Shown: positions 52,946 to 61,888 of the stretch, piece after piece | Numbering within the stretch: position 1 is the first letter of the stretch | Layout: each line of letters starts with the position of its first letter | Position numbers and translations under genes: made by a program | The notes under the pieces: model-generated | What the model saw: the letters and a program-made list of their open reading frames with translations, nothing else | Databases searched by the model: none | Told to the model about the DNA's origin: nothing | NCBI GenBank assembly: GCA_965208385.1 | Contig: CBDBOO010000093.1 | Coordinates: forward strand, 124,001-188,000 | DNA from: Endozoicomonas sp965208385 | GTDB taxonomy: Bacteria > Pseudomonadota > Gammaproteobacteria > Pseudomonadales > Endozoicomonadaceae | Direction of reading: 5' to 3' | DNA length: 64,000 bases

Positions 52946-54592
52946 TGAGTAATAACAATCAAACAGCCCTGAGTGTCAGGGATCTTTCGGTTAATCTCTG
53001 GCAGCAGCCAGAAACTGAAATTCTTAAAAAAGTCAGTTTTGATCTACACCCCGGCAAGGTTTATGCCCTGGTGGGAGAATCAGGTAGTGGCAAATCCATG
53101 ACGGCGCTTTCAATAATGCGCCTGCTTCCCGATGCCCTGCAGATTACCAAAGGGAAAATCACCCTTGCCAACACCGATATCTTCTCCCTAACAGAGCAGG
53201 AGATGGGCGGTATTCGCGGCAAGAAGGTCGCTATGATATTTCAGGATGCACAAACATCATTGAATCCGGTTCAGAAAATATCTGATCAGATTATTGAAAC
53301 CCTGAAAATACATACTCCGCTGAAAGGATCTCAACTTAAGCAGAGGGCTGTGGATCTATTACATGAGGTTGGTATTCCAGACCCGGAAAGTAGAGTGGAC
53401 TGGTACCCTCATCAAATGTCGGGTGGGCAGCAGCAAAGAGTGATGATTGCCATTGCGCTGGCCTGTGAACCGGATGTATTACTGGCCGATGAGCCGACCA
53501 CAGCACTGGATGTGACAATACAGAAACAGATTCTGGACTTGATCAAGGGTCTGACAGTTTCCCGTAAACTGGCTGTTTTGTTGATTACCCACGACATGGG
53601 CGTAGTGAGGCAAACAGCTGATCGTGTGGGTGTTATGCTGCAGGGTGAAATTATTGAAGAAGACGACTGTGATCAGTTTTTTGATAATCCCCGCCATAAA
53701 TACAGCCAGCGTCTTATTAACAGTTTGCCCAATATGACTGAATACCGACCACAGGTCAGCGATGGTGAGTTGCTGAAAGTGGAGGACCTTCAGGTTCATT
53801 TTCCTATGCGAAAAGGCATCCTTCAGCGTATTCATGGTTATACCAAAGCAGTGGATGGCATCAGTTTTTCCATTAAGAAAGGTGAAACACTGGCGCTGGT
53901 TGGAGAATCAGGAAGTGGTAAATCCACTACCGGCATGGCAATACTGAATCTTCAACCGGCAACAGGTGGGCAGATTCAGTATGCAAATAACCGAATTGAG
54001 GGGCTAACAAAAAAGCAGATGATGCCGCTCAGGAAAAAAATTCAGGTTGTTTTCCAGAACCCATATTCTTCCATGAATCCCACGAATGACGGTGGGTGAA
54101 ATCATTGAAGAGGGCATGGTAAGTCTTGGGCTGGAACTAACCGCCAGGCAACGGGATGATCGCATTACCGGCCTGCTGGACCGGGTGCAGTTATTGCCGG
54201 AGCATCGTGACCGTTATCCCCATGAGTTTTCCGGAGGTCAGCGTCAGCGTATTGCCATTGCCCGTGCTCTTGCTGTGGAGCCCGAGCTGATTATCTGTGA
54301 CGAGCCCACCAGTGCACTGGATGTTTCCATACGTGCAGAAGTTATGGATCTGTTGCTGGAACTGCAACGGGATCTGGGTGTTTCCTATCTGTTTATTACC
54401 CACGATCTGTCTATTATTCCTCACCTGGCCCATCGGGTGGCGGTAATGAAAGATGGTCAGATTGTTGAACAGGGTGAAACAAGGAATATACTGAAAAATC
54501 CCAGTCATCAGTATACTCAGACTTTATTGGCTGCAGTGCCTAAATTCCATTCGGAAGCAACGATTGAAAGCGCGGATTCTGTGCCGGCTTAA
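52945..54592 (+). pseudogene. Peptide ABC transporter ATPase (tandem, YejF type), frameshifted
   Basis: This fused ATPase of about 548 residues has two ABC domains for peptide import. Domain 1: Walker A GESGSGKSM, signature SGGQQQR, Walker B VLLADEPT. Domain 2: Walker A GESGSGKST, signature SGGQRQR, Walker B IICDEPT. The frame breaks at 54085-54086 where one A is extra; deleting it joins SSMNP to MTVGEIIEEG. The lesion separates Walker A from the signature of domain 2, so a truncated product would have only one full domain. The start ATG overlaps the permease stop (TGATG) with GGAGG upstream. Confidence 0.9.
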
Positions 54593-54605
54593 AGGTATGG
54601 TTATA

Positions 54606-54640
54606 ATGCCCGGACTGATGATTATCGGTTCGGGCATCTT
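54606..54640 (+). terminator. Terminator of the peptide transporter operon
   Basis: ATGCCCG (54606-54612) and CGGGCAT (54631-54637) pair, with inner complementary ACTGAT and ATCGGT. A short T-rich tail follows. Confidence 0.65.
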
Positions 54641-54718
54641 ATTGTATGAATTCCGAGAATTGATCAAATTTTCTGAGAATATCTGAAATTGTCTGTAAGA
54701 AAACAGAGAGACCAATAA

Positions 54719-56501
54719 ATGAACATAATAAAGAGTCGGGTTGCTCAACTTCGGGAATTGATGCGAAGTAAAAATGTAGATGCCTGGATTGTGCCCAGTA
54801 ATGACCCCCACAACAGCGAGTATGTAGCGGATCGCTGGCATGGCCGTGAATGGATTTCTGGATTTACCGGGTCAGCTGGAACCGTGGTTATTGCTGCTGA
54901 AGAAGCCGGTTTATGGACAGATGGCCGCTATTTTATTCAGGCTGAAAAAGAGCTTGCCGGATCAGGTATTGATCTTTTCAAAATGCGTGTTTCCGGTGTG
55001 CCAACCTATACCGAATGGCTGGCCGATATTCTGCCTGCCAATGCAGTAGTGGGTTTTGATGGTCGTGTACTGGGGCAAAGCATTACCAGCGGAATGGAAA
55101 AGGCATTTGCTGATAAAGGGATAACCCTGAAAAGCTCAGAAGATCTGCTTTCCGCCGTCTGGGAAGACCGGCCGTCAATTCCGGCCAAGCCTGTTTTTCA
55201 GCATGATCTTCACTATGCGGGCCGAAGCTGTAAAGAAAAGCTATCGGATATCCGACAGGTGATGGCAGAGAAGGGGGCTGAACACCACCTTGTAACAACA
55301 CTGGATGATGTGGCCTGGGCATTAAACCTCCGTGGTTCTGATGTCGCTATGAACCCTGTTTTCTATGGTTATCTGCTGGTTCAGAAAGACGGTGCGGTTG
55401 CATTTGTCGATGAAGAAAAAGTACCTTCAGATGTTGCGGCAAGTCTTAATAACGAAGGGGTTGAGTTTCAATCCTACGAAAGCATCTGGTCGTTTTTGTC
55501 TGGATTGCCAGAAAACGACAGTATTCTTCTGAATTCATTTTCAACCAGTAAAGCCTTGTTTGACAGTCTTCCTGAAAACATGACGGTTGTTGAAGGGCAT
55601 CAACCCAGTACCCGTCTAAAAGCCATTAAAAACAGTACTGAAACGGGTCACTTTCCGTGAAGCACTGAAACGGGATGGTGTTGCGATAGTCCGGTTTATG
55701 AAGTGGCTGGAAGAAAATGTTCCTTCAGGCCAAGTCACCGAGCTTTCTGCTGAAGCGCAGCTACGATCCTACCGTGCTGAAATGGACGGCTATCATGGCG
55801 ACAGTTTTCGAACCATTGCCGGTTATGCTGAACACGGTGCCATGATGCACTACGCATCCAGCGATGAGACGGATGTAACGGTCAAGCCGGGTAACTTCTT
55901 CCTGGTGGATTCAGGTGGTCAGTATCCTGATGGCACCACTGACATCACGCGAACCTTCAGTTATGGCGATCTGACTGATCAGGAAATGAAAGACTATACC
56001 TTGGTATTACAGGGTTTTATTGATCTTTCTGAAGCGGTATTTAAAACAGGAACAACTGGTTGCAATCTGGATATTCTTGCCCGTGGACCCATGTGGAAAG
56101 AAGGTATTGATTACGGTTGTGGTACTGGCCATGGGGTTGGCTTTTTCCTGAATGTGCATGAAGGGCCTCAGGGACTTAGTCAAAAGCTTGTGGATGTCCC
56201 TATGGAAGCCGGTATGGTGATCACCAATGAACCGGGGATTTATCGTGAAGGTGTTCATGGTGTTCGTATTGAAAATATCATGCTGATTAAAGATAAGGTG
56301 GAAACAGAATTTGGTCAGTACCTCTGTTTTGAGCCAATTACCCTGGCGCCTATTTGTACCCGGGCTATTGTGAAAGATGATTTGACCCGTTCACAAATCA
56401 GCTGGCTGAATCAATACCATCAGGCTGTTTTTGATGGACTGGCGCCATTGCTGTCTGCTGATGAGAGGAAGTGGTTGGAGAACAATACACAACCGATTTG
56501 A
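54719..56501 (+). pseudogene. Xaa-Pro aminopeptidase (M24B, aminopeptidase P), frameshifted
   Basis: Corrected for one base, this is a 593-residue three-domain aminopeptidase P that removes residues before proline. Domains are creatinase N (residues about 8-140, WIVPSNDPHNSEYVADRWHG), a second creatinase-like domain, and the pita-bread catalytic domain from about 310. Metal ligands are present: VDSGGQYPDGTTDITRTF (two Asp), GCGTGHGVGFFLNVHEGP (His), TNEPGIY (Glu) and VRIENIM (Glu). An extra C at 55655-55656 breaks GHFREALKRDGVA at the junction to the catalytic domain. It lies after the peptide importer, so it probably degrades imported peptides. Confidence 0.9.
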
Positions 56502-56518
56502 TGTAAATGATTCAGATG

Positions 56519-56547
56519 CGGAGACTGAGATTCAGTCTCCGTTTTTT
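56519..56547 (+). terminator. Intrinsic terminator of the aminopeptidase gene
   Basis: A perfect 10-bp stem, CGGAGACTGA with TCAGTCTCCG, has loop GAT and is followed by six T (56542-56547). It is a textbook rho-independent terminator 18 bases after the stop. Confidence 0.92.
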
Positions 56548-56607
56548 ATGATTTTCTGGTTCTCTTTCTAAGACTCTTTTTCAATCTACTTCTCAATCTA
56601 CCAAGGA

Positions 56608-58534
56608 ATAGTCTCAAAATAAGTGTCGTATTTTCATCGTACAGATCGACTTGTTTACGTAGGTTGGGCAGAGGGACGAAGCCCAACAATTCTGTCAGCA
56701 CGTTCTGCTGCCAATGTTGGGCTTCACTTCGTTCTGCACCAACCTACGATAGTCTCAAAATAAGTGTCGCATTTTCATCCTACAGATCGACTTGTCAGCG
56801 TAGGTTGGGCTGAGGGGACGAAGCCCAACAATTCTGTCAGCACATACTGCTGCCAATGTTGGGCTTCACTTCGTTCTGCACCAACCTACGATAGTTTCAA
56901 AATAAGTGTCGCATTTTCATCGTACAGATCGACTTGTTAGTCGTAGGTTGGGCTGAGGGACGAAGCCCAACAATTCTGTCAGCACGTTCTGCTGCCAATG
57001 TTGGGCTTCACTTCGTTCTGCACCAACCTACGATAGTCTCAAAATAAGTGTCGTATTTTCATCGTACAGATCGACTAGTTAGCGTAGGTTGGGCTGAGGG
57101 ACGAAGTCCAACAATTCTGTCAGCACGTTCTGCTGCCAATGTTGGGCTTCACTTCGTTCTGCACCAACCTACGATAGTCTCAAAATAAGTGTCGTATTTT
57201 CATCCTACAGATCGACTTGCAAGCGTAGGTTGGGCTGAGGGACGAAGCCCAACAATTCTGTCAGCACGTTCTGCTGCCAATGTTGGGCTTCACTTCGTTC
57301 TGCACCAACCTACGATAGTCTCAAAATAAGTGTCGCATTTTCATCGTACAGATCGACTTGTTAGCGTAGGTTGGGCTGAGGGACGAAGCCCAACAATTCT
57401 GTCAGCACATACTGCTGCCAATGTTGGGCTTCACTTCGTTCTGCACCAACCTACGATAATCTCAATACGATAGTCTCAAAATAAGTGTCGCATTTTCATC
57501 CTACAGATCGACTTGTCAGCGTAGGTTGGGCTGAGGGACGAAGCCCAACAATTCTGTCAGCACATACTGCTGCCAATGTTGGGCTTCACTTCGTTCTGCA
57601 CCAACCTACGATAGTCTCAAAATAATTGTCGTATTGTCATCCTACAGATCGACTTGTCAGCGTAGGTTGGGCTGAGGGACGAAGCCCAACAATTCTGTCA
57701 GCACGCTCTGCTGCCAATGTTGGGCTTCACTTCGTTCTGCCGCCAACCTACGATAGTCTCAAAATAATTGTCGTATTGTCATCCTACAGATCGACTTGTC
57801 AGCGTAGGTTGGGCTGAGGGACGAAGCCCAACAATTCTGTCAGCACATACTGCTGCCAATGTTGGGCTTCACTTCGTTCTGCACCAACCTACGATAGTCT
57901 CAAAATAATTGTCGTATTGTCATCCTACAGATCGACTTGTCAGCGTAGGTTGGGCTGAGGGACGAAGCCCAGCAATTCTGTCAGCACGCTCTGCTGCCAA
58001 TGTTGGGCTTCACTTCGTTCTGCCGCCAACCTACGATAGTCTCAAAATAATTGTCGTATTGTCATCCTACAGATCGACTTGTCAGCGTAGGTTGGGCTGA
58101 GGGACGAAGCCCAACAATTCTGTCAGCACATACTGCTGCCAATGTTGGGCTTCACTTCGTTCTGCACCAACCTACGATAGTCTCAAAATAAGTGTCGTAT
58201 TTTCATCGTACAGATCCACTTGTTTGCGTAGGTTGGGCTGAGGGACGAAGCCCAACAATTCTGTCAGCACATACTGCTGCCAATGTTGGGCTTAGCGTAG
58301 GTTGGGCAGAGGGACGAAGCCCAACAATTCTGTCAGCACGTTCTGCTGCCAATGTTGGGCTTCACTTCGTTCTGCACCAACCTACGATAGTCTCAAAATA
58401 AGTGTCGTATTTTCATCGTACAGATCGACTTGTTAGCGTAGGTTGGGCTGAGGGACGAAGCCCAACAATTCTGTCAGCACGTTCTGCTGCCAATGTTAGG
58501 CTTCACTTCGTTCTGCACCAACCTACGATAGTGG
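56608..58534. repeat. Tandem array of 14 copies of a ~141-bp palindromic repeat
   Basis: Copies of CGTAGGTTGGGC start at 56658, 56799, 56942, 57083, 57224, 57365, 57520, 57661, 57803, 57944, 58086, 58227, 58296 and 58437. Spacing is 141-143 bp except one 155 (a 14-bp insertion) and one 69 (truncated unit). Each unit is a ~100-bp imperfect palindrome (GTAGGTTGG, GAAGCCCAACA, then TGTTGGGCTTC, CCAACCTAC) plus a ~40-bp spacer beginning ATAGTCTCAAAATAA. A 283-bp dimer (57661-57943 and 57944-58226) is nearly identical, marking recent duplication. Short open frames in it are by-products. The array separates convergent genes. Confidence 0.95.
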
Positions 58535-58585
58535 TCTGTTTTATGACAGCCTAAAGCAAATCAGGACGTTATTTTTAGACTACTC

Positions 58586-61495
58586 CTAAGTCAATGGAAT
58601 TGATCTATTCTCGAAACAGCTCAGATTCCGACAGACTGTCTGGTTTTTCTCAGCCTCTTCAAAGTCTGCGTCTTTATGATTATTACCGTAACTTTTTACT
58701 TCAATGGATAAGGCATCTTTCTCAAGAGTGGCTTTACGGTAGAGTGCAACCAGCTGTTCACGGGTAAGATTGTTGACCGCATCCGCAAAACGCTCAGTTT
58801 CCCTGAAATCAAACTCCTGAGCGTCAATGGCCCGGCTATATTTTCTGGTTCGGGCAGAGAGGCCAATATCCTTCTTCAATAGATCCTGAACAAGCCCTGC
58901 TTTATATTTCTCCAATTCTTCATCCGGCATTTCAGCAATAACGGTTAACTGGTTCTCAATAAACGCAGTCATGCGATCTTTCAGTTTGTCGGGTCCCAGC
59001 TTGGGCGATTGAATCAGGAAGACAAAACCGGGTCGCTGTTTAATTCGCATGGGGCCAGCCCAGACCACATAACCCAGCTGTTGGTTAGTGCGCAATTCCC
59101 TGAAAAAATCAGTACCAACCAGTTTTCCCAGTAAGGCATAGGTTGCCCTGGTTTCTATCCTTTCATTATCGGCTTGATAATAGAGGACACTGGTCGAATC
59201 CGTGTGATCAATCTCCATCTGTATGGTGGTTGCCGGAACATCTTGCAAATTATAAATTGAGCTGATGAATGGCGCTGACTGTTGTGTTACCAGAGATTGG
59301 GCGGATCTGGCAATCTCTGTTGCTGTGCTTTCTGTCAAATTGCCGTGCGTCAATACGTCAACGTGGGCGTTTGCCAGAAAACGTTCACTGAATGCTTCTA
59401 TATCAGAGGCTTCAAGAGGGTCAAGGGCGATAAGCTGAATTGAATTACTGTAATAGCCAGGAAAGAGAACACGGTACACGGCATCATAAGCCTGATCATC
59501 AGGGGATTTAAGACTGAAGTTGTCTAAATCTTTTTTCAATCGTTCTTTCTCCAGTTGCAGTGCTTCTTCAGACACTGAGAAACCAGCCAGAGTTTTAAGA
59601 ATCTTTCCCAGTAGCAGTGATTGCTTATGGCTAAAACCTGAAACCTGCAGAATCAGTCCTTCACCTGTGTCTTTCAGGCTGTATGATAATCCAGCTTCCA
59701 GTGCGGGATAGGCGAATTCATTGATCTGGCGCTGCAGCAACCTATTGAACAACGAAAGCTTTACTCTATTACTTGCACTGACAGCAGAAAGTTTATTGGA
59801 TATTTTGATTCGTATGTCTGACTTCGGTGTTTTAAAGGTAGTGTCCTTTTTAAACCAGAGACGCAGACCTGGTTCGTTAATCAGTTGTGAAGGAACGTCG
59901 CTGTCAGAAGCTTCTGAGATTAAATTCAGATCTTCAGGAATATAGGGATTCTGACCCAGGATGCTCATGGCTTTATGAGTTTGAGGTTCTGCAAGCCTTG
60001 AAAGTAAGGATTCTGACAGCTGGCTGATGCTGTATCCTGTACCGTAGTAGTATTCCTTTTGATCCAATTCGAGATTTTTTCCGGAAACAATCAGACGCAT
60101 ATTGTCCGGTGATAAATAGCCCAGAAAATCATTCACCAGATCAGGGTCGAAACGATTAAATACGGCATCGATATTCAGGGCGTGTTTGGCCGGGTAGTTT
60201 AACAGGTTGTTTGACAGATCAATCACCATGTCTCTGGGTCTGTCAGATTCTTTATACCTGAAGTTCAGGGCGGCCAGCTTTCCGGTTTCATCAAAGAGTA
60301 TTTTCTTAACACCCTTCTGTTTTATCAGGTTGATATAATCAAAAGTCAGAGCGGTGATTTCTTCAGCCTGACTTTTTCCCTGTTCTGTCAGTTCCATATT
60401 GATGGAGAAAATACTGAACTCGCCGGAGTAGTCCCAGCCACCGGCAGAAAGGGATTCAATATAGCCTTTTGATTTCAAATAACTGTGTAGGCTTCCCTGT
60501 CCTTCATTGGCCAGTAATCTGCCAATATATGCCAGTGGTTTTTCTGCATAATAGGGTTGCGCACTGGGCATAGGAAAAACCAGTTCCAGGGCAGTACTGT
60601 CTTTAAGGGATTCAATATTAATCCGTACGCCTAGCTGATCTTTCAGAAAGGGTTTCTGCTGAAAAGAATTGTCTGGTTTTTCCCCTACAGGAATATTGCT
60701 GAAAGATTCACGAACCCATGATTCGAGTGTTTTTGTGGTTTCTTTACCATAGACAACAACGCTCATGTTACTGGCAACATAATATTTTTCGTAGAATGTC
60801 TGTAAATCCCTGAGCAGGGATTTACCATCATCATTATTAAGTGTTTCCAGTGAGCCGGTACTGAATTTTGCATAGGGATGAGCGGGGTTTGCGGTTGTTC
60901 CCTGGGTGATATAGTTTCTCCAGCCGTCATTTTTGAAACCCATTCTGAATTCCGAATCCACAGCGTTTCTCTCGCGGTCCACATACAGTTCGTCAAGAAT
61001 GGGGGTAGCCAGAGATTGGGCCAGTCGATCCAGGGCAGGGCGGAGGGAGTCAGCGTTTATCTCAAAGTGATAATTAGTATGCTGGCTACTGGTGAACGCA
61101 TTATTAGTACCACCATTGGCACGGATAAAGTTTCGATAGCCATCAAGTGTCGGGTACTTTTCGCTTTTCAAAAACAGCATGTGCTCAAGAAAGTGAGCAA
61201 GTCCCCTGCGGTTTGTTGGATTTGACCAGCTACCAGCATCAACATCTATAGCCGCCGCGGCTTTATCAGCGGTGGAATCCGATACCAATATGACCCTAAG
61301 CCCATTCTCGAGAGTAAGGGCTCGATAGCTTCTATTATCTTCAGGGCTTTTGACGACAGGTTGATCAGATGTTTTTACTGAAGCTGTTTCATTAGTGTCT
61401 GTGTTGCTGCATCCCGATAAATTAAAGGTCAGCAGACTGACGATGATTGCTACCAGAGGTATGGGGTAGCGTTTGGTTTTTCTTATAAAATACAT
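58586..61495 (-). CDS. M16 (pitrilysin/insulysin) zinc protease, lipoprotein
   Basis: This 969-residue peptide-degrading metalloprotease has a lipoprotein signal with lipobox LSGC (Cys29). The inverted zinc motif is HFLEH (His101, Glu104, His105), with the distal Glu in RERNAVDSEF. Four repeated M16 domains follow, including LRLWFKKDTTFKTPKSDIRI in the middle and NQQLGYVVWAGPMRIKQRPG near the C-terminus. Length matches pitrilysin. The membrane-anchored form would work in the periplasm or at the outer membrane on short peptides. The gene is intact, divergent from the TonB receptor. Confidence 0.94.
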   Translation of the reverse strand: MYFIRKTKRYPIPLVAIIVSLLTFNLSGCSNTDTNETASVKTSDQPVVKSPEDNRSYRALTLENGLRVILVSDSTADKAAAAIDVDAGSWSNPTNRRGLAHFLEHMLFLKSEKYPTLDGYRNFIRANGGTNNAFTSSQHTNYHFEINADSLRPALDRLAQSLATPILDELYVDRERNAVDSEFRMGFKNDGWRNYITQGTTANPAHPYAKFSTGSLETLNNDDGKSLLRDLQTFYEKYYVASNMSVVVYGKETTKTLESWVRESFSNIPVGEKPDNSFQQKPFLKDQLGVRINIESLKDSTALELVFPMPSAQPYYAEKPLAYIGRLLANEGQGSLHSYLKSKGYIESLSAGGWDYSGEFSIFSINMELTEQGKSQAEEITALTFDYINLIKQKGVKKILFDETGKLAALNFRYKESDRPRDMVIDLSNNLLNYPAKHALNIDAVFNRFDPDLVNDFLGYLSPDNMRLIVSGKNLELDQKEYYYGTGYSISQLSESLLSRLAEPQTHKAMSILGQNPYIPEDLNLISEASDSDVPSQLINEPGLRLWFKKDTTFKTPKSDIRIKISNKLSAVSASNRVKLSLFNRLLQRQINEFAYPALEAGLSYSLKDTGEGLILQVSGFSHKQSLLLGKILKTLAGFSVSEEALQLEKERLKKDLDNFSLKSPDDQAYDAVYRVLFPGYYSNSIQLIALDPLEASDIEAFSERFLANAHVDVLTHGNLTESTATEIARSAQSLVTQQSAPFISSIYNLQDVPATTIQMEIDHTDSTSVLYYQADNERIETRATYALLGKLVGTDFFRELRTNQQLGYVVWAGPMRIKQRPGFVFLIQSPKLGPDKLKDRMTAFIENQLTVIAEMPDEELEKYKAGLVQDLLKKDIGLSARTRKYSRAIDAQEFDFRETERFADAVNNLTREQLVALYRKATLEKDALSIEVKSYGNNHKDADFEEAEKNQTVCRNLSCFENRSIPLT

Positions 61496-61888
61496 TACTT
61501 ATTACTCGTTCTTAATTGTGAATTGTGGACGACATAGTGCGATTGAGTCCCCAGACAATTGCAATGCAAAAAGCCCTTTACCCTGTTATATGCAGCATGA
61601 ATCAGTGTGTGATTAAGCACGTTTTTATAATGCTATTTTATTTTTCTGTTACTTTCTTATGCTTCAGATTGTTTATGCATAAAACATAAAACATAAAACA
61701 TAAAACATGCCTCAGGCACTGATTCTATAAGGACTTAAGCTTAAGTATGTAGAAATATAATAGCCATATTCCACTTTAATATAATAAAAAATATATCGTC
61801 TATTGTATACAATATATCTTCTTGGGTTATAATGGCGATGCAATTAGCCAACATAAAAAAATAACAAAAGCCGGAAGGTATAAAAAAT
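61496..61888. other. Divergent promoter region of the M16 and TonB-receptor genes
   Basis: This stretch is 393 bp with no gene. It contains four near-exact AAAACAT repeats (about 61680-61708), very AT-rich DNA (61755-61815), a palindromic operator (61802-61813) and a -10 TATAAT at 61828-61833 with a possible -35 TTGTAT inside the palindrome. Confidence 0.55.
61802..61813. promoter_or_regulatory. Palindromic GntR-type operator overlapping the TonB-receptor promoter
   Basis: ATTGTATACAAT is identical to the copy at 48207. It overlaps the likely -35 region, and TATAAT follows at 61828. A bound repressor here would block transcription of the receptor gene. Confidence 0.6.

Noticed and set aside
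57626..58401. Repeated 63-69 codon frames in the 141-bp array
   Set aside because: They are identical by-products of a non-coding palindromic repeat, with no ribosome sites.
56608..58534. CRISPR-like array
   Set aside because: Units are ~141 bp, palindromic, and the spacers are nearly identical rather than unique; no cas genes are present.
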